This document shows positions 8,454-17,141 of a DNA stretch of 64,000 nt, one piece after another. Both the position numbers and the translations under genes were made by a program. This DNA comes from Lentimicrobiaceae bacterium (GTDB lineage Bacteria > Bacteroidota > Bacteroidia > Bacteroidales > F082), in assembly GCA_002708315.1 (NCBI GenBank), contig PANC01000015.1:143671-207670 (forward strand), read 5' to 3'. Each line of letters begins with the position of its first letter. The first letter of the stretch is position 1. The notes below the pieces were generated by a model that did no database searches, was not told the DNA's origin, and saw only the letters and a list, made by a program, of their open reading frames with translations.

Positions 8454-9803
8454 TTATAGGTCAGTAAATAATATTTCCAATTTAATTCCTGTGGTATCAG
8501 ATCCAAATTGGTTCCCTTTGAAAATAAATCTGTTAGCATTAACAGGTTCGCCTGATACAAATAAACCAAGTCCATTATTTGGTTGAGTAGTATCGTTAAT
8601 CAATGACTGGATATATCTTGTTATGCGGAATTCGTAAGAATTAGTTATTGAATTATAATTACCATCAAAATAGGTATCTCCCTCAAATTCGTCCGTTAAT
8701 GTATAAAATGATGAGTCTGCACCAATTTTATATAAAGCAAGCCTGGTTGGTGGAGAAAAGAAATTATCATCTCCATATCCTGGAAGTAATAGCTTTGCTT
8801 CATTAATAGCTACATTTCCTCTTATAGCCCATTTATTTATGTGAGGCATTCTAATTACAGTTTCAATACCTCCGAATCCTTGCAAATAAAATTTTTCCTG
8901 ACCAAGTATGGTATCTCCATTTACCACTTGTTCTCTAAAAGAGAATTCTGCATTATTACGATTATGCTCATATTTACTGACATTTGCTGTGGCTGTTGTT
9001 ATTATATAATCATAGCTCAAAGAATCAGCATCATCATTACTATAATACAGTGTAAGCTTTGTGTCGCTTGAAGATAAAGAAAAATAAATCAATCCGCCAT
9101 CATAATTAACAGGTTGAGACTGAATAAATAAGCCATTGAAAAATTCCTTGAAGTTTTCAGAACTTTCCATATCTTCTTCTGATGCATTTAGTAGCTTTTC
9201 TCCCAAGCTAGCATCAAAACCTGTAAGGTTTAATCTAATAACAGAGTTTATGGTATCTCCATCAACTATAATGCTATCATTAAATCTTGGAATGAATGAT
9301 TGGTCTGAATAATCAGTTGATCCAATGGGTAATTGTAGTGTTGAGTAATAGATACTATCTCTACTTATGCTTTCCATCATCTCATATGTATGAGCATATA
9401 TAATTGCATTTGTATCACCATAAGAATCAGCGTATCTCAATTGCAGAACCAATGAATCCAAGGTTTTACCTTCTCCAAAATTATGAGCAGGTGCTGACAG
9501 AACAAATTGAGTATAAAATCCAGCAACAGTATTACCAAAAACAGGATCGTTAAGGCTCCCAAGAGCACTTAATGCCATGTGGCTAGTTTGAATAGAGTCA
9601 GAAAATCTGGAATATGCATAAATAGACGTTGAATCATTGAATGCCACATTAAGCTTACTATCTTCGGGCTGAATAACATATCCAATTTGACCTGGATCTT
9701 TAGCACATGATGCAACGGTAAAAATAATAAGGATAGATAATAAATACTTGAATGGGTTGTTTTGGTTTACTTTTCCCCTAATCCTCTCCAATAATCTTGT
9801 CAT
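8454..9803 (-). CDS. DUF4270 family lipoprotein
   Basis: About 449 residues. The N-terminus carries a hydrophobic segment 'YLLSILIIFTVASC' ending in a lipobox Cys, then 'AKDPGQIGYVIQPEDSKLNVAF', the usual beginning of DUF4270 proteins, and a beta-rich body with 'GSLNDPVFGNTVAGFYTQF' and 'LDSLVLQLRY'. Function is unknown in the family; the lipobox places it in the cell envelope. The start is uncertain: an ATG at 9842 exists, but ATG 9803 gives a more typical short N-terminus; either overlaps the 3' end of the glycogen-synthase-like gene (stop at 9778), and a TTG slightly further downstream (9791-9789) is also possible. The overlap implies a tight operon with that gene and glmS. Confidence 0.85.
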   Translation of the reverse strand: MTRLLERIRGKVNQNNPFKYLLSILIIFTVASCAKDPGQIGYVIQPEDSKLNVAFNDSTSIYAYSRFSDSIQTSHMALSALGSLNDPVFGNTVAGFYTQFVLSAPAHNFGEGKTLDSLVLQLRYADSYGDTNAIIYAHTYEMMESISRDSIYYSTLQLPIGSTDYSDQSFIPRFNDSIIVDGDTINSVIRLNLTGFDASLGEKLLNASEEDMESSENFKEFFNGLFIQSQPVNYDGGLIYFSLSSSDTKLTLYYSNDDADSLSYDYIITTATANVSKYEHNRNNAEFSFREQVVNGDTILGQEKFYLQGFGGIETVIRMPHINKWAIRGNVAINEAKLLLPGYGDDNFFSPPTRLALYKIGADSSFYTLTDEFEGDTYFDGNYNSITNSYEFRITRYIQSLINDTTQPNNGLGLFVSGEPVNANRFIFKGNQFGSDTTGIKLEILFTDL

Positions 9804-10590
9804 AAAACTCATTATAGGCAATGTAATAGTTCTCATCATCAATATAGTCTAACATTGGTTTACCTGATGCCTTGGCATATTCTAAAATTTCAGGATTTAA
9901 ATTTTCACTACCCTGAATTAATGCATCAGAACGGTCAATTACACCTTTCATCAATGAAACGAAATTTCCATCACTGTAGTGTTTGAGTTCTTCTTTTGTA
10001 AGACCCTTGGTTAGCATTTTTTCGGTAAAGCCTTTTTTAAAGCTTTCAGTAAATTCATCATCATATAATGAGAACACGATTTTTAGGTCACTGAATATTG
10101 GGTTATCTTTATATGCAGTGCGGATATATAGAGGTAATAAACTTGAAAACCATCCATGTGCATGAACTATGTCAGGAGCCCAGCCTAATTTTTTAACCGT
10201 TTCAATTACTCCTTTTGCAAAAAATACAGTTCGCTCATCATTATCATCAAAAAACTTCTCTTTTTTATCACGAAATAGAAATTTCCTGTGAAAATAATCT
10301 TCATTGTCAATAAAATAAACCTGCATACGTGCTTGCTGAATTGAAGCAACCTTAATAATTAAAGGATGGTCGATATCATCAATTATGAGGTTCATACCTG
10401 ATAATCGTATAACCTCGTGAAGCTGATTTCTCCTTTCATTTACCAAGCCGTATCTTGGCATAAAGGTTCTTATTTCCTTACCAGCTTCCTGTGTTTTTTG
10501 GGGAAGAAAACGTCCTATCCTACTAATTTGAGTCTCAGGTAGGTAGGGTGTAATCTCTTGATTAACATAAAGGACCCTCTTTTTCTCCAT
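9778..10590 (-). CDS. short glycogen/starch-synthase-like protein (GT5 N-terminal domain only)
   Basis: A 270-residue protein similar to the N-terminal Rossmann half of glycogen synthase: 'VLYVNQEITPYLPETQISRI' in place of the usual 'ASEVAPFAKTGGL', and 'PDIVHAHGWFSSLLPLYIR', the GT5 'HDWH/HGW' block. The C-terminal GT-B half that binds ADP-glucose, with its KxGGL-distant acid/base motif, is absent, and the N-terminal KTGGL donor loop is not recognisable (ETQISRI). Full-length GlgA proteins are about 480 residues. Short forms of this length are, as I recall, widespread in Bacteroidota beside DUF4270 genes, so this is a family trait and not a local truncation. A catalytic glycogen-synthase role is doubtful; it may bind a sugar nucleotide or act structurally. 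Confidence 0.82.
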   Translation of the reverse strand: MEKKRVLYVNQEITPYLPETQISRIGRFLPQKTQEAGKEIRTFMPRYGLVNERRNQLHEVIRLSGMNLIIDDIDHPLIIKVASIQQARMQVYFIDNEDYFHRKFLFRDKKEKFFDDNDERTVFFAKGVIETVKKLGWAPDIVHAHGWFSSLLPLYIRTAYKDNPIFSDLKIVFSLYDDEFTESFKKGFTEKMLTKGLTKEELKHYSDGNFVSLMKGVIDRSDALIQGSENLNPEILEYAKASGKPMLDYIDDENYYIAYNEFYDKIIGED

Positions 10591-10618
10591 AGTATTTCTA
10601 TTAAAAAAATTAAGGGTG

Positions 10619-10626
10619 CAAAAATA
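10619..10626 (-). promoter_or_regulatory. -7 box before the glycogen-synthase-like operon
   Basis: On the minus strand this reads TATTTTTG, a TAnnTTTG match 28 bases before the start codon at 10590. The upstream element is weak. The remaining intergenic bases up to 10827 hold nothing else I can recognise. Confidence 0.4.
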
Positions 10627-10827
10627 GTAAAAAAAACGGTATCAATCAATTAACATCTTCAATTAGAAGCTCTAGGACTTATTATTAATTTTTTTTAACA
10701 TAATCATCTATAATTAATGCAATGGCTACTTTATTAAATCAATATTGTATTTTGATACATATATCCCCAAGGAATAATGTAGTTCTTCATTAAATCTATT
10801 TGTATATGCGAATGGAATCTAAACTTC

Positions 10828-12447
10828 TTAAATAGAATTAATTTCAAAAACAGCCCGATTGAAGGTTGTGTCAATTTTATGATATATGGGATAAAATCCT
10901 TTTTCATCAAGGATGTTTCTACCTACAAATGCTTTGAAAAGCGTAGCAATTTTATCCTTTGAAATCCTTATTTTCTCTTCAGAAGATTCTATGCCCTTTT
11001 CTTTAGCATATTTTACAATCTCACGGAAAATGCTATTATCCATTGTAAATGATTCATCAAATATTTCAAAATCTTCATATTGATTTAGTGATGATCGGTT
11101 TTTATCTGTGTAATCAAATGCAAATTGAAAAATAAGTCCCTTATTGGCAAGGAGGTTGTAATATGTATGCACGGAATCAGTTATTAAGGGCACAAAAATA
11201 TCGGGCATTATACCACCTCCTCCATAAACAACTTTACCTCCAGGAGTTATAAACTTTAACGAATCTACAAATTCAATACTATCTATATGTGTCATTTCAC
11301 CATTGGCATATCGGTGAAAGTATTCATTGTAATATCCTTCAGAATCTCCATTTTCATATGGTCTCTGAATTGACCTGCCAGTTGGAGTATAGTATCTTGC
11401 AGTTGTAAGTCTAAGAGCCGAACCATCTGGCATACTGATTTGCTCTTGAACAAGTCCTTTACCAAATGTTCTTCTTCCTATTATTATTCCCTTATCATTA
11501 TCTTGCAGTGCACCGGCAACTATTTCACTTGATGAAGCAGAGTTTTCATCAACCAAAACAACTACATCTAATTCATTAAGTTGGCCATTATTAGTTGCAA
11601 AAGCATGCCTTTTAGGTCTATTTTTTCCATCTGTGTAGACTATCAATTCTCCATCATCTAAGAATTCATCGCTTATTTGTATTGCCGCCTGCATTAAACC
11701 ACCAGGATTACCTCTAAGATCAAGGATTAGCTTAGTCATTCCTTTGTCCATAAGCTCATCAGTGGCTTCATTAAATTCTTCATATGTTGTTGCAGAAAAT
11801 TTGTTAATCTTGATATAACCAATATTTATATCTACCATATAGGCAACATCAACACTATACGTGGGAATTAAATCTCGGGTTATATTAAAGTCAATTAATT
11901 TTGGAATACCCCTTCTGTAATTACTAACCTTAACTTTAGTTCCCTTTTTCCCCTTGAGAAGTTTCATCGCGCCATTATTTGTTATTCCAATTCCTGCAAC
12001 AAGAGAATCATCAATTTTCACAATTCTATCACCCGCCATAAGACCTACTTTTTCAGAAGGTCCCCCAGGAATAGTGTTAATGACAGTGATGCTATCTTTC
12101 TCAATTCTAAAAGAGATGCCAATACCTTCAAAACTTCCTACAAGTGGATCATTAACCTCATTAAACTCTTTTTTTGATATGTACATGGAATGAGGATCAA
12201 GCTCTTCTATAATGTTAACGATTGCTCCATCTTCAAGTATTGTAAAATCAACTGTGTCAACATAATCCTGAACAATAAAATCAAGGATATCCCCTATCTT
12301 GTTGTAGGATTTATCACCAATTTGAAGAATGTTATTATTAACCTGATTTTTAGATACAAGCTGAGTGCCTAACCATATTCCCAAAATAAGTGTTAGAGAT
12401 AAGGCAACCGGAAGATAAATTTGTTTTTTTGTGTTCTTAGTATCCAT
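10828..12447 (-). CDS. S41 family C-terminal processing peptidase (CtpA-like)
   Basis: A 539-residue periplasmic serine protease. An N-terminal signal/anchor helix 'IYLPVALSLTLILGIWLG' (about residues 9-26) precedes a PDZ domain (about 95-180, 'GIGISFRIEKDSITVINTIP', 'GLMAGDRIVKIDD') and the S41 catalytic core with 'LILDLRGNPGGLMQAAI', 'VVLVDENSASSSEIVAGALQ' and 'GIIIGRRTFGKGLVQ', which hold the Ser/Lys dyad regions. The family trims or degrades periplasmic proteins after recognising C-termini through the PDZ domain. Bacteroidota typically encode several paralogues; the substrate of this one cannot be inferred. It has its own -7 box at 12461-12468. Confidence 0.93.
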   Translation of the reverse strand: MDTKNTKKQIYLPVALSLTLILGIWLGTQLVSKNQVNNNILQIGDKSYNKIGDILDFIVQDYVDTVDFTILEDGAIVNIIEELDPHSMYISKKEFNEVNDPLVGSFEGIGISFRIEKDSITVINTIPGGPSEKVGLMAGDRIVKIDDSLVAGIGITNNGAMKLLKGKKGTKVKVSNYRRGIPKLIDFNITRDLIPTYSVDVAYMVDINIGYIKINKFSATTYEEFNEATDELMDKGMTKLILDLRGNPGGLMQAAIQISDEFLDDGELIVYTDGKNRPKRHAFATNNGQLNELDVVVLVDENSASSSEIVAGALQDNDKGIIIGRRTFGKGLVQEQISMPDGSALRLTTARYYTPTGRSIQRPYENGDSEGYYNEYFHRYANGEMTHIDSIEFVDSLKFITPGGKVVYGGGGIMPDIFVPLITDSVHTYYNLLANKGLIFQFAFDYTDKNRSSLNQYEDFEIFDESFTMDNSIFREIVKYAKEKGIESSEEKIRISKDKIATLFKAFVGRNILDEKGFYPIYHKIDTTFNRAVFEINSI

Positions 12448-12460
12448 GAATTATTTTTTA

Positions 12461-12468
12461 CAAATTTA
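12461..12468 (-). promoter_or_regulatory. -7 box (TAAATTTG) before the S41 peptidase
   Basis: Minus-strand TAAATTTG ends 13 bases before the start codon at 12447, so the leader would be only a few bases. No clear upstream TTG at the right spacing. Confidence 0.4.
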
Positions 12469-12587
12469 ATAAAATGCAAAGCTGAGATAAGTGTTTTTAA
12501 ATCCTGCCGAGTGATTTTAACATTGAAGGATTTATATGGGATTCCACTTTGCTATTATGTTATTAGAAATTTAGCTGGTTATTCCAA

Positions 12588-14261
12588 TTACATTAGCTTT
12601 CTATATCTTATCCTTTTTGGTTCATTATCACCAAGTCGTTTCTTTTTGTTTTCCTCATAATCGGAATATGATCCTTCAAAAAAGTACACATTTGAGTTAC
12701 CTTCAAATGCCAGTATATGAGTTGCTATTCTGTCAAGAAACCATCTATCATGCGAAATGACTACCGCACACCCCGCAAAATTTTCCAAGCCTTCCTCAAG
12801 TGCTCTAAGGGTATTCACATCTATGTCATTGGTGGGCTCATCAAGTAATAAAACATTGGCTTCTTGCCTAAGTGTTAGTGCGAGATGCATCCTGTTTCGT
12901 TCACCACCTGATAAAATTTCTGATTTTTTCTCCTGATCAGGACCACTAAAATTAAACCTTGAAACATATGCTCTAGAATTCATACTTCTATTTCCTAGCT
13001 GGATATTATCATGACCTCCCGAGATAATTTCCCAAACACTTTTATTGGGATTTATTTCCTGGTGTTCTTGATCAACATATCCTACTTTTACTGTATCTCC
13101 AAGATCAAATGTTCCTTCATCTGGATTTTCAAGACCCATTATTAGGCGAAATAAGGTAGTCTTTCCGGCTCCATTGGGACCAATTACCCCTACTATGCCA
13201 CCGGGAGGAAGGCTGAAATCAAGATTATCAAATAATAGCTTTTCCCCAAAGGCCTTACTCAAATTTTTTGCCTCAATAACTTTTGATCCAAGTCTAGGAC
13301 CACTTGGAATGAAAATTTCTAATTTTTCTAATTTTTCAGCTCCCTCTTCAGAGAGTAATTTCTCATAATTATTGAGTCTTGCTTTTGATTTTGCATGTCG
13401 TGCTTTAGGAGCCATTCTTACCCATTCGAGCTCACGTTCAAGAGTTTTACGACGCTTACTTGCTGTTTTTTCTTCCATCTCTAACCGCTTGGATTTCTGT
13501 TCTAGCCATCCTGTATAGTTTCCCTTCCAAGGTATACCTTGTCCTCGGTCAAGCTCAAGAATCCAACCAGCCACATTATCAAGAAAATACCGGTCATGTG
13601 TTACAGCTATTACAGTTCCTTTATATTGTTTTAGATGTTGTTCTAGCCATTCAACTGACTCGGCATCTAAATGGTTAGTAGGCTCATCAAGTAATAATAC
13701 ATCAGGTTCCCTGAGCAAAAGTCTGCACAAAGCAACTCTGCGTCTTTCTCCACCTGATAATACATTCACAGGACAGGTTTCATCCGGACATCTCAATGCA
13801 TCCATTGCACGTTCTAGTTTTGAATCTAATTCCCACCCGTTTTGTTGTTCAATGAGCTCCGTTAACTCTCCTTGTCTTTGGATTGTATTATTCATCTCTT
13901 CATCTGACAATGGCTCCGAGAATTTTAGATTTACTTCCTCATACTCTTTTAATAAGTCAACAGTTTCTTGAACTCCTTCTTCAACGACCTCCCGTACTGT
14001 TTTCATTTCATTCATCAGAGGCTCTTGATCCAATAAACCAATGGAATATCCCTTTGAAAAAACAACCTCTCCATTGTATGATTTATCATCACCTGCGATT
14101 ATTTTTAATAGCGTTGATTTACCCGAACCATTTAACCCTATAATGCCAATTTTTGCACCATAGAAAAATGACAAATAAATGTCTTTTAAAATTTCTTTAT
14201 TGGGAGGAACAATTTTTCCTACACCAACCATTGAAAATATAATTTTTTTATCTTCCGACAT
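12588..14261 (-). CDS. ettA: energy-dependent translational throttle protein EttA (ABC-F ATPase)
   Basis: 557 residues, the usual EttA length. Two ABC domains: Walker A 'GLNGSGKSTLLKIIAGD' with signature 'LSGGERRRVALCRLLL' and Walker B 'DVLLLDEPTNHLD', then Walker A 'GPNGAGKTTLFRLIMG' with 'LSGGERNRMHLALTL' and 'NVLLLDEPTNDID'. A charged linker between them ('EEKTASKRRKTLERELEWVR') and the arm insertion in domain one are characteristic of ABC-F factors; there are no membrane segments. Known role: binds the ribosomal E site and gates the first peptide bond according to the ATP/ADP ratio. It is divergent from the Nramp-like gene. Confidence 0.95.
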   Translation of the reverse strand: MSEDKKIIFSMVGVGKIVPPNKEILKDIYLSFFYGAKIGIIGLNGSGKSTLLKIIAGDDKSYNGEVVFSKGYSIGLLDQEPLMNEMKTVREVVEEGVQETVDLLKEYEEVNLKFSEPLSDEEMNNTIQRQGELTELIEQQNGWELDSKLERAMDALRCPDETCPVNVLSGGERRRVALCRLLLREPDVLLLDEPTNHLDAESVEWLEQHLKQYKGTVIAVTHDRYFLDNVAGWILELDRGQGIPWKGNYTGWLEQKSKRLEMEEKTASKRRKTLERELEWVRMAPKARHAKSKARLNNYEKLLSEEGAEKLEKLEIFIPSGPRLGSKVIEAKNLSKAFGEKLLFDNLDFSLPPGGIVGVIGPNGAGKTTLFRLIMGLENPDEGTFDLGDTVKVGYVDQEHQEINPNKSVWEIISGGHDNIQLGNRSMNSRAYVSRFNFSGPDQEKKSEILSGGERNRMHLALTLRQEANVLLLDEPTNDIDVNTLRALEEGLENFAGCAVVISHDRWFLDRIATHILAFEGNSNVYFFEGSYSDYEENKKKRLGDNEPKRIRYRKLM

Positions 14262-14278
14262 GGATTTAAAATTTTAGG

Positions 14279-14286
14279 CAAAAATA
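14279..14286 (-). promoter_or_regulatory. -7 box before ettA
   Basis: Minus-strand TATTTTTG, 17 bases before the ettA start codon; a second identical box sits at 14311-14318. Which one is used cannot be told. Confidence 0.4.
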
Positions 14287-14384
14287 GCTAATGACGTTGC
14301 GAAATTAATTCAAAAATAGAATACACAATGGATAAGAAGGTATTTTATGAATTTTTTTTTAATGGGTTCTGTTTCTTAAAATAA

Positions 14385-14392
14385 TAACTTTG
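14385..14392 (+). promoter_or_regulatory. -7 box (TAACTTTG) before the Nramp-like gene
   Basis: TAnnTTTG match 18 bases before ATG 14411; a good TTG at the proper distance is not seen. Confidence 0.4.
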
Positions 14393-14410
14393 TTTTAAAT
14401 TGAATTTTTC

Positions 14411-15655
14411 ATGAAAAAACTATTTCATATACTTGGCCCAGGGTTATTATATGCGGGTGCAGCCGTTGGTGTATCACATCTGGTGCAATCTACAAGAGCT
14501 GGTGCAATGTTCAACTACGATTTAATATGGGTGCTGATTATCGCCAATATACTAAAGTATCCTTTTTTTGAGTTTGGAACTCGCTATGCAATATCTACAA
14601 AATCAAGCCTTGTTGATGGGTATAATCATATTGGTAAGTGGGCAGTTGCTTTATTTGGCATAGTTACATTTATGTCTATGTTCATATTTCAAGCTGCATT
14701 AACTGTTGTAACAGTTGGGTTAATTTCATATGTTTTCGACATTTCCATCAATTTAGTTACCCTAAGCACTATTGTTTTATTAGTGGCTCTTTTGATTTTA
14801 CTTTTTGGGGAGTATGCTTTGCTTGATAAGATAATTAAATATACGATATTGTTACTAACAATATCTACTGTTATTGCAGTATTTGCTGCATTGGGAATCC
14901 ACAAAGAGGTTTCCCCGGAGGCAATGGCAAATTTTTCATGGACAAAGCAGGCAGATGTATTTTTCATGATTGCTTTTATTGGATGGATGCCCGCGCCCAT
15001 TGATTTATCAGTATGGACATCGATTTGGAATAATGAAAAGGCTGCTGAAATAGGTTATTATCCTAGTTTAAAGGATGCTCTTATTGAATTTAGAATAGGA
15101 TATATCGGCACAATATTTCTTGCATTAGGTTTTCTGCTAATGGGGGCTTTAGTTATGCATGGCACTGGTGAACAATTTTCCCAGAATGGCACGAAATTCT
15201 CAGGTCAACTAATTAGAATGTATACAACCAGCATGGGTACTTGGGCTTATTGGGTAGTTTCCGTATCTGCAGTTGCGACAATGGTTAGCACAATCATTAC
15301 TGTTATGGACGCATATCCTAGGGTTTTAACACCTGTTGTTTATCATCTTTTTCCAAATAGGTTTCTGGGAAAACGTAACAAACAAAAGTTAATGTGGTCT
15401 TGGTTGATAATATTATTGCTTGGATCAACTTTTTTAATAGCATTTGCTACCAGGTCAATGGGATCAATGGTTAGCCTCGCAACTACAATCTCATTTTTGG
15501 TGGCTCCAATACTAGCTTGGCTGAATTACAGAGTTGTTACTGACAAGCACATGCCTTCTGAAGCGAAGCCAGGATTGATCTTAATAATACTCTCATGGCT
15601 GGGGATGGCATTTTTCCTTGGATTCTCATTAGTTTATTTATACTGGCTTATTTAA
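14411..15655 (+). CDS. Nramp-related membrane transporter lacking the DPGN metal site
   Basis: A 414-residue protein with about 11 membrane helices and the Nramp/APC fold order. The N-terminus 'GPGLLYAGAAVGVSHLVQST' aligns without gaps to Nramp helix 1 (GPG, eight residues, DPGN, six residues, AGA), but the metal-binding DPGN is replaced by GVSH at residues 20-23. Helix 6 keeps the Met of the 'MPH' motif as Met193 in 'GWMPAPIDLSVW', while the following His is lost. Classical Nramp proteins import Mn2+/Fe2+ with protons through those residues. Inference: this branch moves another substrate, perhaps Mg2+, another cation or a non-metal. Similar GVSH-type proteins are, as far as I recall, common in Bacteroidota. 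It is convergent with trkH, with only 7 bases between stop codons. Confidence 0.85.
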   Translation: MKKLFHILGPGLLYAGAAVGVSHLVQSTRAGAMFNYDLIWVLIIANILKYPFFEFGTRYAISTKSSLVDGYNHIGKWAVALFGIVTFMSMFIFQAALTVVTVGLISYVFDISINLVTLSTIVLLVALLILLFGEYALLDKIIKYTILLLTISTVIAVFAALGIHKEVSPEAMANFSWTKQADVFFMIAFIGWMPAPIDLSVWTSIWNNEKAAEIGYYPSLKDALIEFRIGYIGTIFLALGFLLMGALVMHGTGEQFSQNGTKFSGQLIRMYTTSMGTWAYWVVSVSAVATMVSTIITVMDAYPRVLTPVVYHLFPNRFLGKRNKQKLMWSWLIILLLGSTFLIAFATRSMGSMVSLATTISFLVAPILAWLNYRVVTDKHMPSEAKPGLILIILSWLGMAFFLGFSLVYLYWLI

Positions 15656-15662
15656 TGGGATA

Positions 15663-17126
15663 TTACCTTTTCCAAAACGCAGGAGAAAGAACTATTAAAA
15701 TTGTAAAAAGCTCCAACCTTCCTAGCAACATCATAAGTGATAATATCCATTTAGCTGGCATTGTAAAGAATGCATAATTATCAACTGGCCCTACGTTTCC
15801 TATACCAGGGCCGATGTTACCTAAAGTTGCAATTGCAGCACCTATTGAGGTTTCAAAGTCATATCCAAACATTGATAGGATTAAAGTTCCTAGTGAGAAA
15901 ATTATAAAATAGATTAGAAAAAATGCCATTACGTTAAAAATAAGTTGCTGAGAAACTGATTTCTTGTTGTATTTAACAGGAATAATTGCATGCGGATGAA
16001 TTGACCTTTTCATCTCTAGCAATGAGTTCTTCATGAGTAATAGTATCCTGATAACTTTTATTCCACCACCAGTTGATCCAGCACTTCCTCCAATGAACAT
16101 CAAAGCAAATATAAACATCCATAAAAATGATGGCCATAAGCTGTAATCAGCAGTTACAAAACCGGTTGTACTAAGTATAGAAACAACAGTAAATAAGGAA
16201 TTTCGAATCGAGTTATCAGGAGTTAGATGCTCAGTTAAAAACAATCCCATGGAAATAAATACTGTTAGAGATACTATAATCCAAAAGTAGATTCTAAATT
16301 CTTCGTTTGAAATTACCCTTTTAAATTGTCGATGGAGAGAAAAATAATGTAGTGTAAAGTTGGTTCCTGCGAAAAACATAAAAATAACCACAATATATTG
16401 TGAATATGATCCAAATGCAGCCATACTTGCATTTTTTGTTGAAAATCCACCCGTGGCCATTGTTGCAAAAGAGTGACAAATGGATTCAAATAAATTCATT
16501 TCTCCAACCCATAAAAGCAATACTTCTATGAAAGTAAATATTACATAAATTCCCCAAAACCGTTTTGCTGTTTCAGTAATTCTGGGATGTAATTTATCCG
16601 GAGTGATTCCGGGCATCTCAGCAATCATAAGCTGCAAGCCTCCGATTCCAAGGAAAGGTAGTATCGCCACAGTTAAAACAATAATACCCATACCGCCAAT
16701 CCATTGTGTCATTGCTCTCCAGTATAAAATATTTTTTGGCAGCGCTTCTACATCGGGTAGTATTGAGGCTCCCGTTGTTGTAAAGCCTGAAATAGTTTCA
16801 AAAAAAGCATCCGTATAACCTGGTATCGATCCACTTAATATAAATGGTAATGATCCAAATATTGAGATAATTATCCAGGTTAGGGAGACTATAAGGTAAC
16901 CCTCTCGTTTGCCAATATTTTTTCTAGTATTTTTTTGTGTTAGAAGAAATGTTGGAAGCCCAACAATAATTGTAATTAACGCTGAAATAAGCAATGGCCA
17001 AACCGATTCACCAAAGTATGCAGCAAATCCAATTCCGCTTAACATAAATACTCCTTCAACGATTAATAAAAAGCTAAGTACTTTTAATACTATTGAAAGG
17101 TTGATTAGTCTTCGGTTTGACATCAA
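15663..17126 (-). CDS. trkH: potassium uptake protein TrkH
   Basis: 487 residues with about 10-12 membrane helices. The four degenerate pore repeats of the SKT superfamily are visible around 'FETISGFTTTGASILPD', 'CHSFATMATGGFSTKNAS', 'VVSILSTTGFVTADYS' and 'IGAAIATLGNIGPGIG', each with the selectivity Gly. The 'FIGGSAGSTGGGIKVIR' segment is also typical. TrkH forms the membrane channel of the Trk K+ uptake system, gated by the cytoplasmic TrkA ring. The trkA gene lies 15 bases upstream on the same strand, so the two form an operon. Confidence 0.96.
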   Translation of the reverse strand: MMSNRRLINLSIVLKVLSFLLIVEGVFMLSGIGFAAYFGESVWPLLISALITIIVGLPTFLLTQKNTRKNIGKREGYLIVSLTWIIISIFGSLPFILSGSIPGYTDAFFETISGFTTTGASILPDVEALPKNILYWRAMTQWIGGMGIIVLTVAILPFLGIGGLQLMIAEMPGITPDKLHPRITETAKRFWGIYVIFTFIEVLLLWVGEMNLFESICHSFATMATGGFSTKNASMAAFGSYSQYIVVIFMFFAGTNFTLHYFSLHRQFKRVISNEEFRIYFWIIVSLTVFISMGLFLTEHLTPDNSIRNSLFTVVSILSTTGFVTADYSLWPSFLWMFIFALMFIGGSAGSTGGGIKVIRILLLMKNSLLEMKRSIHPHAIIPVKYNKKSVSQQLIFNVMAFFLIYFIIFSLGTLILSMFGYDFETSIGAAIATLGNIGPGIGNVGPVDNYAFFTMPAKWILSLMMLLGRLELFTILIVLSPAFWKR

Positions 17127-17141
17127 TACTAGTATTAATTT

